Source of the DNA: Rhizodiscina lignyota | Lineage: Eukaryota; Ascomycota; Dothideomycetes; Aulographales; Rhizodiscinaceae | Assembly: GCA_010015805.1 (NCBI GenBank) | Contig: ML978123.1 | Coordinates: 682,001 to 746,000, forward strand | Length of the DNA stretch: 64,000 nucleotides | Direction: 5' to 3' | Shown here: one piece after another, positions 21,407-33,127 of the stretch | How positions within the stretch are numbered: the first letter of the stretch is position 1 | Layout of the letters: every line of letters starts with the position of its first letter | The notes under the pieces: model-generated | Databases searched by the model: none | What the model was told of the DNA's origin: nothing | Seen by the model: only the letters and a program-made list of their open reading frames with translations | Translations under genes and position numbers: made by a program

Positions 21407-23293
21407 TTAATCCTCGTCATCACTCTCAATTCTCGGCCGCTTAGAAGACCTGTCCTCCGCCTCATTCAGACCGTACCGCTTCTTGCCTTTGCTTCCCGAG
21501 GAGCCGCCCGTGACTTCTGAAATCATGTCATTTACGCCGAAGGGGTCGGAAGCGTCTGGTTCTGCTTCTTGTTTTCGCTTCTCTTCTCTTACGGCGCTCT
21601 CGAATTGAACTGGTCCGGAGCGTGCCTAGTTGATGTAGATTAGGTTCTCAGGCAATCTTGTGAAAGTGTAGGAAATACTGACCTCGATATCCGCAGCGCC
21701 TTTGAAGCCCTTCCCTGCCTTACCTAGCACCTCGAATCTAGACGATTTCTGAATCTTGTCCAAGGTCTCTTCTCCATCCTCCTCGTCATCTGCACCCAAA
21801 CTCGGTCGGTAAATGCTCTGGATTGCCTCTTGAGCGGCGAACAAGGGCTTGTCGTACGGCTGATCCTCGTTGAATCCAGTGTCGAATCCACTGGTCTGGT
21901 TGAAGAGTCTCGAGTCGTACATCGTCTCGGCACCCGCCGTTGGTTTTGCCAGGCCTAACGCAATCTTCTCGCTGATATCACGACCTTGTTCTCTGGCCAT
22001 CATCTGCAGCTTGCGTTCGTGGCCCATGCGCGACTGTCGCATCTCGCGCTCGGCTTCTCGTCGGCGCTCTTTTCGCGCTTCTTCGCGTTCGCGTGCTTCT
22101 CGATCCTCTTCGCTGTCCGCCGATCGTGAGCGAGAAGAATAAGAAGAATCTGAAGAGACGCTTCGACTCCGACTTCTGCTGTTGCGAGAATATCGCCTGC
22201 CACCTTTTCGAGGGCTTTTGGAATTTGCTTGCTCTTCTCGAGCCTTTTGCGCCAACTCACGCAGATGCTCTTCCTTCTGCATCTTCTCCCTCTGTGCCAG
22301 TCGCTGTTGCATTGCTGCTCGCTGTTGGACTTCCTCCCTTGCATGCCTATCTGCCTGGTACAGTGCCTCGGCGAATTTGCTAAAGTTGTCGTTGATTTCG
22401 AAGTCTCGCAATCCTCTTCCATCGGCAGCCAACCGCTTATCAAGCGGCACGGTGAAACCTTTGGGATTTTTCCAGTTGCTGACGGGTGGTGGGATCTTCC
22501 AAGCTTCCTGGTCTTCGGCTGTCAACTTCCTCGGAGGCGAGTGAAGTATAGGTGCAGGTGGCGAAGGCGGGCCGCGAGGAATTTTCTTGTGCTTGAACTT
22601 CGGTGGCTCCAGCGGGTCTTGCTGTCTCTCGACAATCTTGATGATGCGGTCTTGCTTCTTTGATGTGTCGCCCATTTGGTTCGCAGGAGTATACCGCACG
22701 AATGTAGGATCTTTCCTCGTCATGCCCTTCACGTTCTTAGGCTTCTGCGCAGCCACAGCCCCAGACACCAGCTTAGCCAATGCCATTTGTGTGCGCTCCT
22801 TTGTGTCCGTAATCTCCTCCTCTGAAGGGCGCTCTAAACTGATCTCCCCAACATCTGCTCGTTGCCTCAATGGTATCAGGTCCTTGAAGCTCGCCTGTAC
22901 GAGCGCGCCTCGCTTCTCGTCGTGACCTCGTCGTGCGATCGCATCGTATTTGAGTTTGCCAGCGTCGTCAACTTGGAGGGCAAGCGAGTTTGAACTGCCG
23001 GTGGTCTTGCGGCCCATGTCCAGAGGATACTGAGCGACTGGCACCTCTGGGAATGCACCTCCGTCTCCATAATCTTCTTGTGACCGTGGACGCCATCCTG
23101 TTCGGTTGCCGTAAGGCGGGGGGCCGCGTTTTCTGAGAACAATTTGGCTTTCGTCGATGACGCCTGGGCCAACCACGCGGGTAGTCTTCGCCTTGGGCAC
23201 CTCCAGAGCCTCGTCCTCCTCAAACTCCGCCCCCTCGTCGGTGAATTTCGGTTTGGGCAGAGCCTTGGAGAGCGATGTTGCAATAGTGGCCAT
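21407..23293 (-). CDS. PRP45: SNW/SKIP-domain pre-mRNA-processing protein Prp45
   Basis: Spliceosome component acting in the catalytic NTC-related complex in the nucleus; the human homologue SKIP/SNW1 is also a transcription co-regulator. Minus-strand exons are 23293-21683 and 21625-21407, giving 609 residues. The N-terminal segment has GPPPYGNRTGWRPRSQEDYG and FPEVPVAQYPLDMG. The SNW domain occupies about residues 180-345 and contains the name-giving SNWKNPKGFTVPLDKRLAADG near residue 272, preceded by IPRGPPSPPAPILHSPPRK. An arginine/serine-rich charged helix follows, then SSGFDTGFNEDQPYDKPLF, and the short second exon ends in the acidic SKRPRIESDDED. Without the 57-bp intron removed, the frame would end early at the acceptor TAG. 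It is divergent from the gene at 24837. Confidence 0.97.
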
Positions 23294-24836
23294 GTTGAAG
23301 GATGGCAGAAGATGGTGTTGTTGGAGTCGCGTGGAGGCGCGTGGGTGCAGAAAAGTTCAGGTCGACATGCAGAGGTGATGTTGAACGCCAAGCCCACTAG
23401 GCTATGAGAGGCTTAGCGTGTAAGTCCAACGCTCCAACCTCAAGATGGAGGCATCTCGCACTGCAGCCGCACATCACATGCACATGATACACCAGATTCG
23501 AGTCTAAAACTCACTCAACACCTGAGACGGCCGACAACTGGCCGTGCTGCTCTCGCACTTTTCACTCCTGGCAAGTGGCAACGAGCCCCACAAGTGTAAT
23601 TCCAACTGCCACGATTTCATCCTAGCCCTTCCACAGTCTGCATGCAAAGTAGCTTAATTTTCCGAAGCACGCAACGAGCCCAGTTTCATCTCATTTCGCT
23701 TTGGGAATTTAGGTAGCTTTATGGACCAGCATGTCTGATCTGTCTCACAAAACGAGGGAGGTCTTGCTTCTTTTCGTGCCTCATGACTCGCTGGCTTGCC
23801 TGTTGCGGGTCTTTATCCTCGCGAGCTGGACATGGCTCGTGGTCTGCTCAGACCCTTAGACCCTCTGGGCCCCGAGCTGTCACGCTGGCCATCGCGAGTC
23901 TTCGACTTTTGACTTTGCTCTCTTCGACGGTTGACCGTTAGTCACGAATCTGGATTTCTGACTTGCAGCCGACCGCGATCTCGTATCCAATGAGGTGCTG
24001 GGGTGGTGCTTTTAGGGTTTTCCAATCACATCGAGGAGGGCTGCTTCAGCGTCGTGAAAGGTCAGCAATTTTGCACTTCTCGAAGCATCAGACGGGCCTT
24101 TCCCACGTGGTGATGGCCGGCACGAACGTTTGAGCTCTTGACGTCAGTTGCTGGCCAGTGGCAGTGTCAAACAAGAGCAGATCAGCTCGAGAGGCTCTGC
24201 GGAACGAAATTGAGGGGAGGTGCACGTTCGTGACAGAGACCCTGACCTGCATAAGGCCCTTGAGCCGGATGTGTTCCCGTCCTGCACCACGAGCAGCTCA
24301 CAACCACGGCCTGTCCGACCCCTACGCTTGCATTTGAGTTTCGTCGCGTGTTTACGACGCGCTCAGAAGATGCAATTGACGTCGCTCGTTTGGGCAGGTC
24401 CTCTGGAGACGGAGTGCACATAAGTTGATAGTGGGATCTTGGGTTCACTGGTTGCCGGCGGGTCAACGGTGCGGCGCGCCCCTCGGGAGGAATTAGCCAT
24501 GCCAGGAGATTAAGCAACGGAACTAGGCGACCTGAGGGACGTTTGCTAGGAAGACAATGCCTGTGAGTCTGTGGCCCCTGATGCCGTACACTCGGAATAG
24601 AGACGGCCTGTTTTACATTCCAGCACTTGCAAGGGTGCGCGGGAAGTTTGATGTCTCTGAAGGAGGCATAGGAAGCCTGCTCGAGCGTGCCATAGAGCAA
24701 AGCCTGATTTGGACGGAGAAATTGCCGTCTCTTTAATAATATAGACTTGCCCCGAACTGTTCATCGGAGAATTTATTCGTCAATGCTGCTCTAAAGTTCT
24801 GGAGGGGAGCAGCTCTCAATCTCGTTGCCGTGAACC
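23294..24836. other. Divergent intergenic region
   Basis: 1.5 kb between the Prp45 start and the next plus-strand gene. I see no conserved coding sequence; a 172-codon minus frame at 24182-24700 has no recognisable domain and is not called. Promoters of both genes are expected here. Confidence 0.5.
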
Positions 24837-27800
24837 ATGGACGACGCCCAGCCAAGCGCAGACGAGCCGCCAGGGCCGCCGAGGCGTGATCCCCAAAGTT
24901 CACCACCACTGCCGCTGCTACACTCCACCCCTCGACGACCCGAATCGCGCCAAAGCAGCTCTGGCGAGAGCGAAAGGTACTGGGACAGCCAGACAAGTGC
25001 TGCACTATCGCCGCCATTGTCTCCAGCGCAGCGCGTCGACCTTCGCGCATCTGATTTTGCTACGATCGCGTCCAGACGAGGACCGCTCTCCGACACTTCA
25101 TTCACCACCGCAACACAGCAACCCTACGGCAGCTCCCCGCCTGACATTGGTTTAATCTCTCCAACACCCTTACCAACACGTTTGCAGAGCGAAAGACAAC
25201 GCTGGCTCCTTTCACGCAGTACTCGCAACGCTCGAAGCGACACTTACCCACCCCCTTCAGCTCCTTCGCAACGCGACTCCAGCGAAGGCCCAGCGAGCGA
25301 ACCGGACTACACCTCATACAGAAAATCTCCCGCTTCCCGAAGTAGCAATGGTATAGAAAACTCTCGTGGTCCTCCACCGGCGCTGCTGAGCAGGAGATCG
25401 CAGCCCCGGGACTCAGCACGGAAGTCACCAACCTCGAAGATTGTTGCACAGCGTGGCCTTCAACCTCTGACACTGGTTGCACTGAGAGGAATACACAACA
25501 GGCAAGACAGCGACACTACCGTCAGGCCGAACACATCTCATTTATCTTCTGGTCTTAAGAGTCCGAGATCATTCTCTTCTCCTATGAATATGGATACGCT
25601 ACTTTCTCCCAAGACACTACCTCTCGGGCGTCGGATGGATGGACGACCGACTAGCTCAGGAAGAGCAATGGGCCGAACTGCAGTAGAAGAATACTTTGAG
25701 GCCAGTGCTCATACTAGTGGAGAGGATGAGTCTCCAGGCCAAGATCTTGGTGGATCTGGCACTGAAGGACAGTCAAGCGAAGACGTATTCTTGAATCTTG
25801 CGCAGGATAGCCCACACAGGAACCAGGGCACCACACAACTGGAAAGGAGACGAGTAAGTGCAATTGGCCCTCATAATTATATTATATGCGTTCTCCCTCT
25901 GCTGACACCAGAATTGTGCAGTCCGGCCGAAGCGCACGCCCTGGCCAACGGCAATCTCTTCCACTCTCCTCATCCGTCAGTCGCGCAGATTCTAGTGAAC
26001 AGGACTCAACATACGGCCCCCCCTCCGCTTACGGAAACACTCAACGCATCTATAGTCGCAGACCATCGCAAATCGCAACTTCTGGACTCGTTTCTTACCG
26101 TGACTCCTCTCCTATGTCCGCAGGTGGTCGCGTAGATTCAGCGAGTAGACTCGATGCTTATCGATCACGTTACTACACACAACGGGCGCCTCAGTCTATA
26201 CCGAATGGACCGAAATCCCCAGAACTTCCATCATATGGCCGACGACGGCCTTCCATAACAGAGGGCGTTCCTAGCCCTCAGAACCGCACCAACACCTACC
26301 GACCATCAAAATTAAATAATGCTTACGCCGATCTCGATTCCTCTTCAAACGTTGAAACTCCTCCCGAACATGGTCGCAAACGGGCACTTTCACGAGCACA
26401 AGCAAATGGCGACACCGAATCTATTGGATCCGGAAATGCTCCTTCTACAATGTGGGACGAGCTTGAAGATCTCAAATCACGCATACGGAGGATCGAATTT
26501 ACAGGGAAGGCTCCTTCAGCTGCAGGAGTAGGAGTGCAAAGCTCTACCAGTGGATCCAATGAACGCCCGAGAACTGCAACCACTACTGTCACAACGATGT
26601 CATCTTCTCCGAAAGTCAACAAACTAAATCGTAAAAGTGGTCCATCTCCACCAGCGACAACCGCTGCTGGGGATGCTTCAGTCGGTGGATCGGCTCTCTC
26701 AGGCATTCACCCACTGCTTCATGCCGCACTTGGAAGATGCAAGAGCGCCCTGAAACCGGAACTGTATCGCGTTCTCGAGGCTGCAGCGACGGACGCGTTA
26801 GAATTGGCGACAATGACGGGAAGTGCCGGACCACAAGGGACTACATACACAGCAGCCAGCATCATTAATGGTGCCACAGTCACGGACCGCCACGTTCGAC
26901 GCAAGGCCGACAACATGTGTCGTACACTCACGGAGCTCTGCATCGCGCTATGCGAGAGCCAAGCAGGACCCGCTAGTAGGCGAGGTACGGGCACGGACCC
27001 AGATAGCCCTGCGGTTACTCAAAGCATTGAGAACAGACCAGGAAGCAAGCACGGCCCGCAGCAGGTGGAAACTCCTACACAGGAAGATTCTCCGGCGCCT
27101 GCACCAGTTTCATACGCTCGCCATGCCGTGCGCAGTGGATCTCTGGAACCGGAGTCAGCGGCAGGAGGGTCAGAATTGCCACGGTCGAGTCCGAGCCGCG
27201 CGCTTAGCCGAATCGAGGCGCGGCGAAATAGCTTGAATGTCATGGGACTGACCAGCAACTCGAGTGCAAATAACAGCCCACGAGACATGAAAGCGCAACA
27301 AATCGACGAGGACGCTGCATTCGTGAATGGCGATACTCCACCTCAGCAACAGCGGGTCAGTGGGCTCCCCTCAAGATTCTCTCGTGCAGGGACTAGCCTT
27401 TTGCGGACTCGACGGAGAGCTGGCGAGGAAATGGACGATGATGACCCCACAATACGACCGCTATCGCGAGCCATGACGGACGTTGCTGCCGGCCAAAACC
27501 AGCTACGGATCCCGGGGGCAGGAAACAGGGACAAGCGTGTGCACCGTTTGAGCAGGGAGTACACGTCCAACGAACCGCTCCCGGAGCACGCTCCACTACC
27601 TGCTTCAGGACAGTTGAACGGTAACAGTCTAAGGCGTGTCACGGCCAGCAATCTCGCACAACAACAGGGTGTCCCTTTTAGAGATGCTGGGAGTGTTGCA
27701 GGAAGCGTTACAGGGAGCCTTACAGGAGAGAGGAGGAGGTATCTCCATAGCTCAGCGCCGCCCGTGGCGTATGATGGAGAGAGACAGCAGCGGGTGACGA

Positions 27801-27907
27801 GTTTGGGCCCGTCGTATCCACCAAGCCGGAGGAGCTCTGCTGGTTTATCCATGAATAGGAAGATCAGGGGACAGCAGGGCGTTGCTGTTGAAGGAGGAAT
27901 GGAATAA
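24837..27907 (+). CDS. Large disordered fungal protein with conserved helical core
   Basis: 1000-residue protein from exons 24837-25853 and 25922-27907 (phase-0 GT-AG intron with a TGCAG acceptor). Most of it is Ser/Pro/Arg-rich and predicted disordered. Two segments look structured: a heptad-like helix near residue 525 (MWDELEDLKSRIRRIEFTG), and a region of about 130 residues from GIHPLLHAALGRCKSALKPE through ELYRVLEAAATDALELA to ADNMCRTLTELCIALCE. From memory this architecture belongs to a conserved filamentous-fungal family that automated annotation calls an LPXTG-motif cell-wall anchor domain protein. No LPXTG motif, signal peptide or membrane helix is visible, so that name should not be trusted. 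Function unknown; a scaffold or cytoskeletal role is only a guess. Confidence 0.85.
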
Positions 27908-28873
27908 AAATGGTGGCATGCATGAGTGGAAGCCATGGCCCTTTGAGGCGTACTGGTGGCGTTTTGAGCTGTAGCGGCTCGACCACTTTCATGAGTTTCT
28001 TTGCGTCCAAAAGTCCTCGCCGCCTATCAAAGGCTCGACGAGGCATGACAACATGGTTTGTTTGGCTCAGGGGATGGGTCCTTCACAGCGCTTGCGGTAA
28101 TCGAAAGGTTTTCTTTAATATACCAATAACGAGCTAACGGCATTAAAGTCAAGTGTATCATGTAATGTTCGCATAGTTTCATCACAGATATTGCAGCGTT
28201 CAATGGTCGGTCTTGGACTACGTCGGCATAGCAAGCTTTTCTTTTACAATATGTAAATACTGGTACGGAGAATTATGGAAATGCCTTCACTACGAATCAC
28301 TCCTCACAGCCCTTTTTCTCATAGCGAGACGGTGCGCACTCTCAGTGATGTATGCGTTGAAGTCTATGCTCCATCTCGGAACATTCTAGCCACGCGGGCC
28401 GCCAGATGCATCATGATGCACTAAGGCACGTTCTTCGCCCGCAAGAAACCCTTTCGACCACTCACAGCACTCTCTTCCCCAGGCTCGCACGTCTCCCGCA
28501 AAGACGTGCGGCGCACATTGGGCGCATGCCTGTCGCCGATCCGAGATGCAAGCAGCACTATCCTTGCTCCATCGAGCTGGTGACGTAGTCGGCTGGTGTC
28601 GAGCGATTACTGGGGGTTCAGGTTTCCAGAATTTTGTAACGAGCCACAGGATAGGCGCAAACAACCACGCGGGAGCCTTGGTCTCAGATAATCTAACGTG
28701 AGTGGGTGTGGAGACCCTGATATGGGTGTGACGTGGGTATGCTATATATTCTCCATTTTTCCAGGTAGCCTTCCCATTTCGCGTGCTCCATATTTTAACT
28801 TGCAGATTCATTTAATTTATTCTCAACTTCCATATTCAAGCATCACATCCTCTCTACAAGTCTCTTAGCGAAT
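27908..28873. other. Intergenic with TATA-like element
   Basis: 966 bp between two plus-strand genes: the 3' UTR of the disordered-protein gene and the promoter of the next. A TATATAT element at 28743-28749, about 125 bp before the ATG and followed by a pyrimidine-rich tract, fits a core promoter. No other gene is seen. Confidence 0.5.
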
Positions 28874-29526
28874 ATGTCCGCCGAAGAAGGAAAGCAAGCA
28901 TACGCCGACTGGGCCAAGAAGGCAGGCAAGAACCCAGAGGAGAAGGAGACGTGGACGCAATGGATCAAGTCCGGCTACGCTGCGCAGTACGAGAATTGGA
29001 TGCCGTGGATCGAGGACCAGTATCTGAAGTGGTTCTCGAAGGATAACAAGGCGAGCTACGCCGCAAAAGGTGAATTCCGGAATTATCTTCCACTTCTATT
29101 ATCACTACACGGATAAGGCCCGCTAACAGGAGGCTTTTGCATCTAGATAACCTTGACAAGACTAAAGTCACCAACATCGAACAAGTCGACAAGCTCCAAG
29201 GCGACGTGAATAACCTCGCGGCAGGGCAAGTTGGCAAAGGCGGCTTATTGCAGCCTGTCGGCGACCTCGTCTCGAGGGAGGGCGTGAACCGCGCTGAGCG
29301 TGGCGGCAAGGACGACAAAGGCAACATCGGGCCCGGTGGTTCGAGCGGAGCCGCTAATCCGGTAGTCAGCAACGCAAAGGCTGCTGGGGAGGGTGTCGCG
29401 GATGGTGCGAAGAGCGGTGGAGCTGGCGTCTGGAACGGTGCTAAGAGCGCGGGTGGGTATGTTGGTAGCTTTACGAAGGGCTGGGGTGGGAAGAAGGAGC
29501 AAGCGCCAACGGAGCAGAAGGAGTAG
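28874..29526 (+). CDS. Small hydrophilic Gly/Ala/Lys-rich protein
   Basis: 191-residue protein from exons 28874-29069 and 29147-29526, joined as AAK-DNLDKTKV across a GTGAAT donor and CTAG acceptor. The first 65 residues are charged and Trp-rich (TWTQWIKSGYAAQYENWMPW). The second half is low-complexity, with repeats of KxAGxGVADGAKSGG and GVWNGAKSAGGYVGSFTKGW type ending in Lys/Gln/Glu. This composition resembles fungal stress-associated, LEA-like proteins, but no named domain is certain. No signal peptide or membrane segment is present, so it is probably cytosolic. The unspliced first frame would stop after 80 residues; spliced ends, composition and a TATA element 125 bp upstream support the model. 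Confidence 0.8.
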
Positions 29527-30190
29527 ATTTTGATGATAACTCAGGCTGGGATGAGATGAGATGGGTCAATGACTGGCGCAGGTTGGATGGAATATGTTGG
29601 CTACGACATTGGATTAGATTGGGCAGTTTCTGTGCGACCTGTTGGTCAATTTACGGCTGTATGAATGATACCAGATAGTCTCTTTAAGTTCAGTTATTCT
29701 TTGAGTCATGGATCGCTATCTTTTAGGCTTCGTTTTACGCCCGGCCTTTCCAGATGAGAAGTTCCACTTGAATAGATTCTCATGCGTGTGACGTCACTAG
29801 AGACGCGCTCCGGCGCGTCGCGTCCACGATTGGATATCTTGGTTGATTGTCCCACACGCTGAGAAGCATAAAAGCAAGAAAGTAAAGGGAAAAGAACAAT
29901 AACTTTTTTATTTATTTTACATATATGTGTTAATGGGAATGCGGATGTGAATGTGAATGTGTTATGGCATCCCTCTCCCCCAGCGGCAAATCAACCAACC
30001 GCTTTAAGGTTCAGGGGCCATTCGCGGCTCAACGAGTAGTTGAGTTCTTTTACATACCATTCTCTTTCCATTACTACCCGAGTTCAGAGAGGGAGGACTG
30101 AGCATTCATGTCCCGTGAAAAGTCTTTCATCGTCATGCAGTAACTCCATCTCGATTGCGATCTAGTACTTTAATACGTATGAGAAACCAC
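29527..30190. other. Convergent intergenic region
   Basis: 664 bp of 3' sequence between converging genes. Nothing beyond AT-rich stretches and short TGTGAATG-type repeats near 29,945-29,965. Confidence 0.5.
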
Positions 30191-31765
30191 TCAGGCACCA
30201 CCGCCGCCCAATGCCGCAGTTGTAAGCTGCTCCGTAAGATTCGCAACGTTCTCCTGCAATTCCGGATCCTCAAAGTCCTCCTTTCGCCAAAACGAGAGCT
30301 TCCCCAGCTTTGTGTCTCTCGCCTGTGCTTCCGCGTGGATAAACTCTACCTTGTTTTTATTCCGTTCGACTCGAAGAACATCCTCCCATTGCATGTCCTT
30401 CATGACCTGCACGGTAGCAAGTACCATAGCATCGTCCAACCCCCTCTCGCGAATCGTGATCGCCTCCCCCGGCTCATCCTTGTGGCCGTCCCAGAGCGCA
30501 TCATCCGCAACAAGCTGCAATGCACCATTTCTGTGAACGCGGAAGAGGGCGTAGCGCACGAAATCTGCGCGCCAGCCGTACAGCATACTGATTGGCCGGT
30601 CGGTCCTCCACTCATATATAGTCCCATCGGGCGCCGTGAACTCCATTTTATCGTATCCACCGCGCTCACTCGGATCGCCATGCTCGAATTTAAATGACAC
30701 CTCGCGGCCTCCCGGACCTTCCAGTTCAACGTTCTTCTTCCCTCCATTTAATTCGACTTTTCTCTTGAAGCACCACAGTGGCCTGTCACAGTCTGAATCT
30801 TTTATGGCGTCGTACAGCTTCCAATGATACTTGGCATCGCGGAAGTGCCCGCCATGGCTGGACATCTTCATGCCGAACAGCATGCTCCCGCACTTCTTCC
30901 GTTCCTTCTTAGACAGCTGCTTCCGCTCGCGCCACGGGATTGAGTGGAACTCTAAACCGTTCATGTCCGCGAGCCAATTGCCGACTTCCGTACCTGAGGA
31001 GGTCATACTGAGGTAGAAGACTCGCACCGGTGGAGGGAGGGGCTGCCATTCTGGGATAATCGGGATGCAGTTGTTTCGGGAGAAGTACATGGCAACTTCC
31101 TCCGGCTCTAGTGGAGGCGGGCGGCCGTACGAATGATTGTGCGAGTGGTGCGAGTGAGAAAATAGTGATCGGTCGTCCTGCGATTGCTGCTGCCAATCCT
31201 GGCCACTTGAAGAGGAAGATGGTACCGGAACTGGGAAAGGGACATTGCCGGATGAAAAGCTGTTATGATGGCTATGTGAATATGGTACTCGAGCTGCAGG
31301 GTTGCTGTAGCCAGGTGGGCCAGGTGGAGGCGGTGGCAAGTTATTGTTTTGCTGGTAGGGCGACGGCGCTCGGTATGGAGCTGGTGAGGGCTGCGGGTAT
31401 GGGTTTGGAGAAGGCGCACGGTAAGGGTCTGACGGCTGCTGCGGTGGCGGCGCTGGATACTGGCTGTGTGGTCGGTATCCAGGATCTGGTGGAAATAGGA
31501 CGTTCTGGCTGTTCTGCTGCGGATATGGTGTTTGTTGAGATTGAGGGTACTGTTGGCCGTAGTTTTGTGCTGGTGGCCCGTAACTCGGCGGAGGAGGCGG
31601 AGAAGCATATGAAGCTGGCTGCGGTGGATAGGCATTATTCGAGTATTGCTGGCCGTACTGATTACCAGGTGGACCGTAATTGGGCTGGTAGTTGTTCGGC
31701 TGGTTGTTCCATCCCGAATTCCATGCAGAAGGATCATAAGGTTGAGATGGATATGGTCCAGACAT
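30191..31765 (-). CDS. Unknown protein with Pro/Gln/Tyr/Asn-rich N-terminus and conserved globular C-terminus
   Basis: Single-exon 524-residue protein. The first 210 residues are prion-like low-complexity sequence of PSQPYDPS, QYGQQY and PPPPPSYGPP type, then a Ser/His-rich linker. From about residue 216 to 500 it is globular: EEVAMYFSRNNCIPIIPEWQ, then PPPVRVFYLSMTSSGTEVGN, GMKMSSHGGHFRDAKYHWKL, CDRPLWCFKRKVELNGGKKN, TIYEWRTDRPISMLYGWRAD and RVERNKNKVEFIHAEAQARD. A beta-rich fold, possibly of the tubby/LURP-one kind, comes to mind from the WxFKRK and TDRP spacing; this is inference only. There is no signal peptide or membrane span. Convergent with the small Gly-rich gene. The start at 31765 is the first ATG and gives the coherent MSGPYPSQPYDP opening. 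Confidence 0.82.
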   Translation of the reverse strand: MSGPYPSQPYDPSAWNSGWNNQPNNYQPNYGPPGNQYGQQYSNNAYPPQPASYASPPPPPSYGPPAQNYGQQYPQSQQTPYPQQNSQNVLFPPDPGYRPHSQYPAPPPQQPSDPYRAPSPNPYPQPSPAPYRAPSPYQQNNNLPPPPPGPPGYSNPAARVPYSHSHHNSFSSGNVPFPVPVPSSSSSGQDWQQQSQDDRSLFSHSHHSHNHSYGRPPPLEPEEVAMYFSRNNCIPIIPEWQPLPPPVRVFYLSMTSSGTEVGNWLADMNGLEFHSIPWRERKQLSKKERKKCGSMLFGMKMSSHGGHFRDAKYHWKLYDAIKDSDCDRPLWCFKRKVELNGGKKNVELEGPGGREVSFKFEHGDPSERGGYDKMEFTAPDGTIYEWRTDRPISMLYGWRADFVRYALFRVHRNGALQLVADDALWDGHKDEPGEAITIRERGLDDAMVLATVQVMKDMQWEDVLRVERNKNKVEFIHAEAQARDTKLGKLSFWRKEDFEDPELQENVANLTEQLTTAALGGGGA

Positions 31766-33127
31766 CTTGACGAAGCTCTACAAGCAGTACGAGTGGAAAA
31801 GACTATGGAATCGTAAACTTACGTCGCGAGGAGTGAAGAGCGAAATAGAAAGAACTTTAAAAGCACGGAAGAGCAGACGAGACGGTGAACAGCGGCGGCT
31901 ACGCGACGAGCCGAGCTTCAGCTGGATATAACCTAACTATGCAAAGATCACCCTTGAAACGCGTAAGGTACTATTTAAATTCTAGGAGAGCCCACCGTCA
32001 GGTCCGAAATGAGCCTCAAGCTCGGGAGGCTTGGGGGGATTTTCGCGAAGCTGTTCTCTATGCGGAAACATGATAGAGCCGCCTCGCGCGAGAAACCGTC
32101 TCTGGCCCCAAGGGCTGAGGAGGCGCATGTGTCAGCAAGTTCGCAACCTTCGCGTTACTAAGCGCTGTGAGCTTTGCGAAATAAAAAGTTAGGCGGTGAT
32201 ATCAAACTGGCCAATAGCTTGTGTGGCGTCGCGGTTGTCTGTGGTCATGATAGGCGCGGGTTCCGCCAAAGAGCTTAAAAGAGAGAGAACAAAGCAAACG
32301 ATCTGCATTCCTCCTTCCTGCATAGAACAAAACCATTTTCGTCTTTAGACCAGGAAGAAAACTCGAATCACAAAAGATCTTGAATGACTTGAGAGGCTTG
32401 TACAGTCTTGTGACTGTTGTTTCAGTCTTGTTCTCCTGCAGCTTGACAGACAGATGCGAAAGTGCACCCGCTCCTAATACGAGGATGGTGGCGTCCCGGA
32501 AATTACCGTGTTGGTTGCTTAACCTACTCAAGTTTAGGTGCAACGTACCCGAAACTTAGGTGCTTCGTTGGTGGTCTGTCAAAGGGGCCACTCTTTTCGC
32601 TACTCCAGGAGCATGATAAGGAATAATATCCATGTAAACAAGAAAAATTCAAGAAGCGAAAGTTCGTAGGTAACTCCTTTGAAAGTGCTTGAAGTGAATG
32701 AAAGCTAGTTTTAAACGAGTGTCAAATTCAATCTTCCCAATCGTCCTTGCAGCATCATTATCATCCTGCCTCTCCCTGCAGCATTCTCAATCAAATCCAT
32801 TCATGAAAACAATCTGCCATTTGCTCATCCTCCCCACTACTGCATCATATTCTTCGCCACCAACAGTATCTAAAATACTGTGCCTCTCCTCACGCTCTTG
32901 CGCCCGCATTCCACTCCTTGGGGGTCCTCGCCCATCCAATCTGACCTGCTTTCGCAGGCACGCTCTTCCTGCCTTGCCGACTAGCCCTTGAGGCTCGAAA
33001 TCTCCCTTGCTCACTACATACGATGCGTATGGTAGGTCAATGCGACGCGCGTGTGGATAAAATATATGTGGTGGACGGGGAAGTGATCAAGTCCTGCAAA
33101 TTAAGACCCATTTCAAAGGGTCCTCCG
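31766..33127. other. Intergenic between two minus-strand genes
   Basis: 1.36 kb holding the promoter of the gene at 30191-31765 and the 3' end of the Upf2 gene. Short open frames (for example 32202-32543, minus) have no recognisable content. No repeat or RNA gene noticed. Confidence 0.5.

Noticed and set aside
31108-31770. Two long frames (209 and 219 codons) overlapping the prion-like coding region
   Set aside because: Simple-sequence coding (P/Q/Y/N-rich) keeps other frames open; the His/Thr-rich and Gly/Val-rich translations are artefacts.
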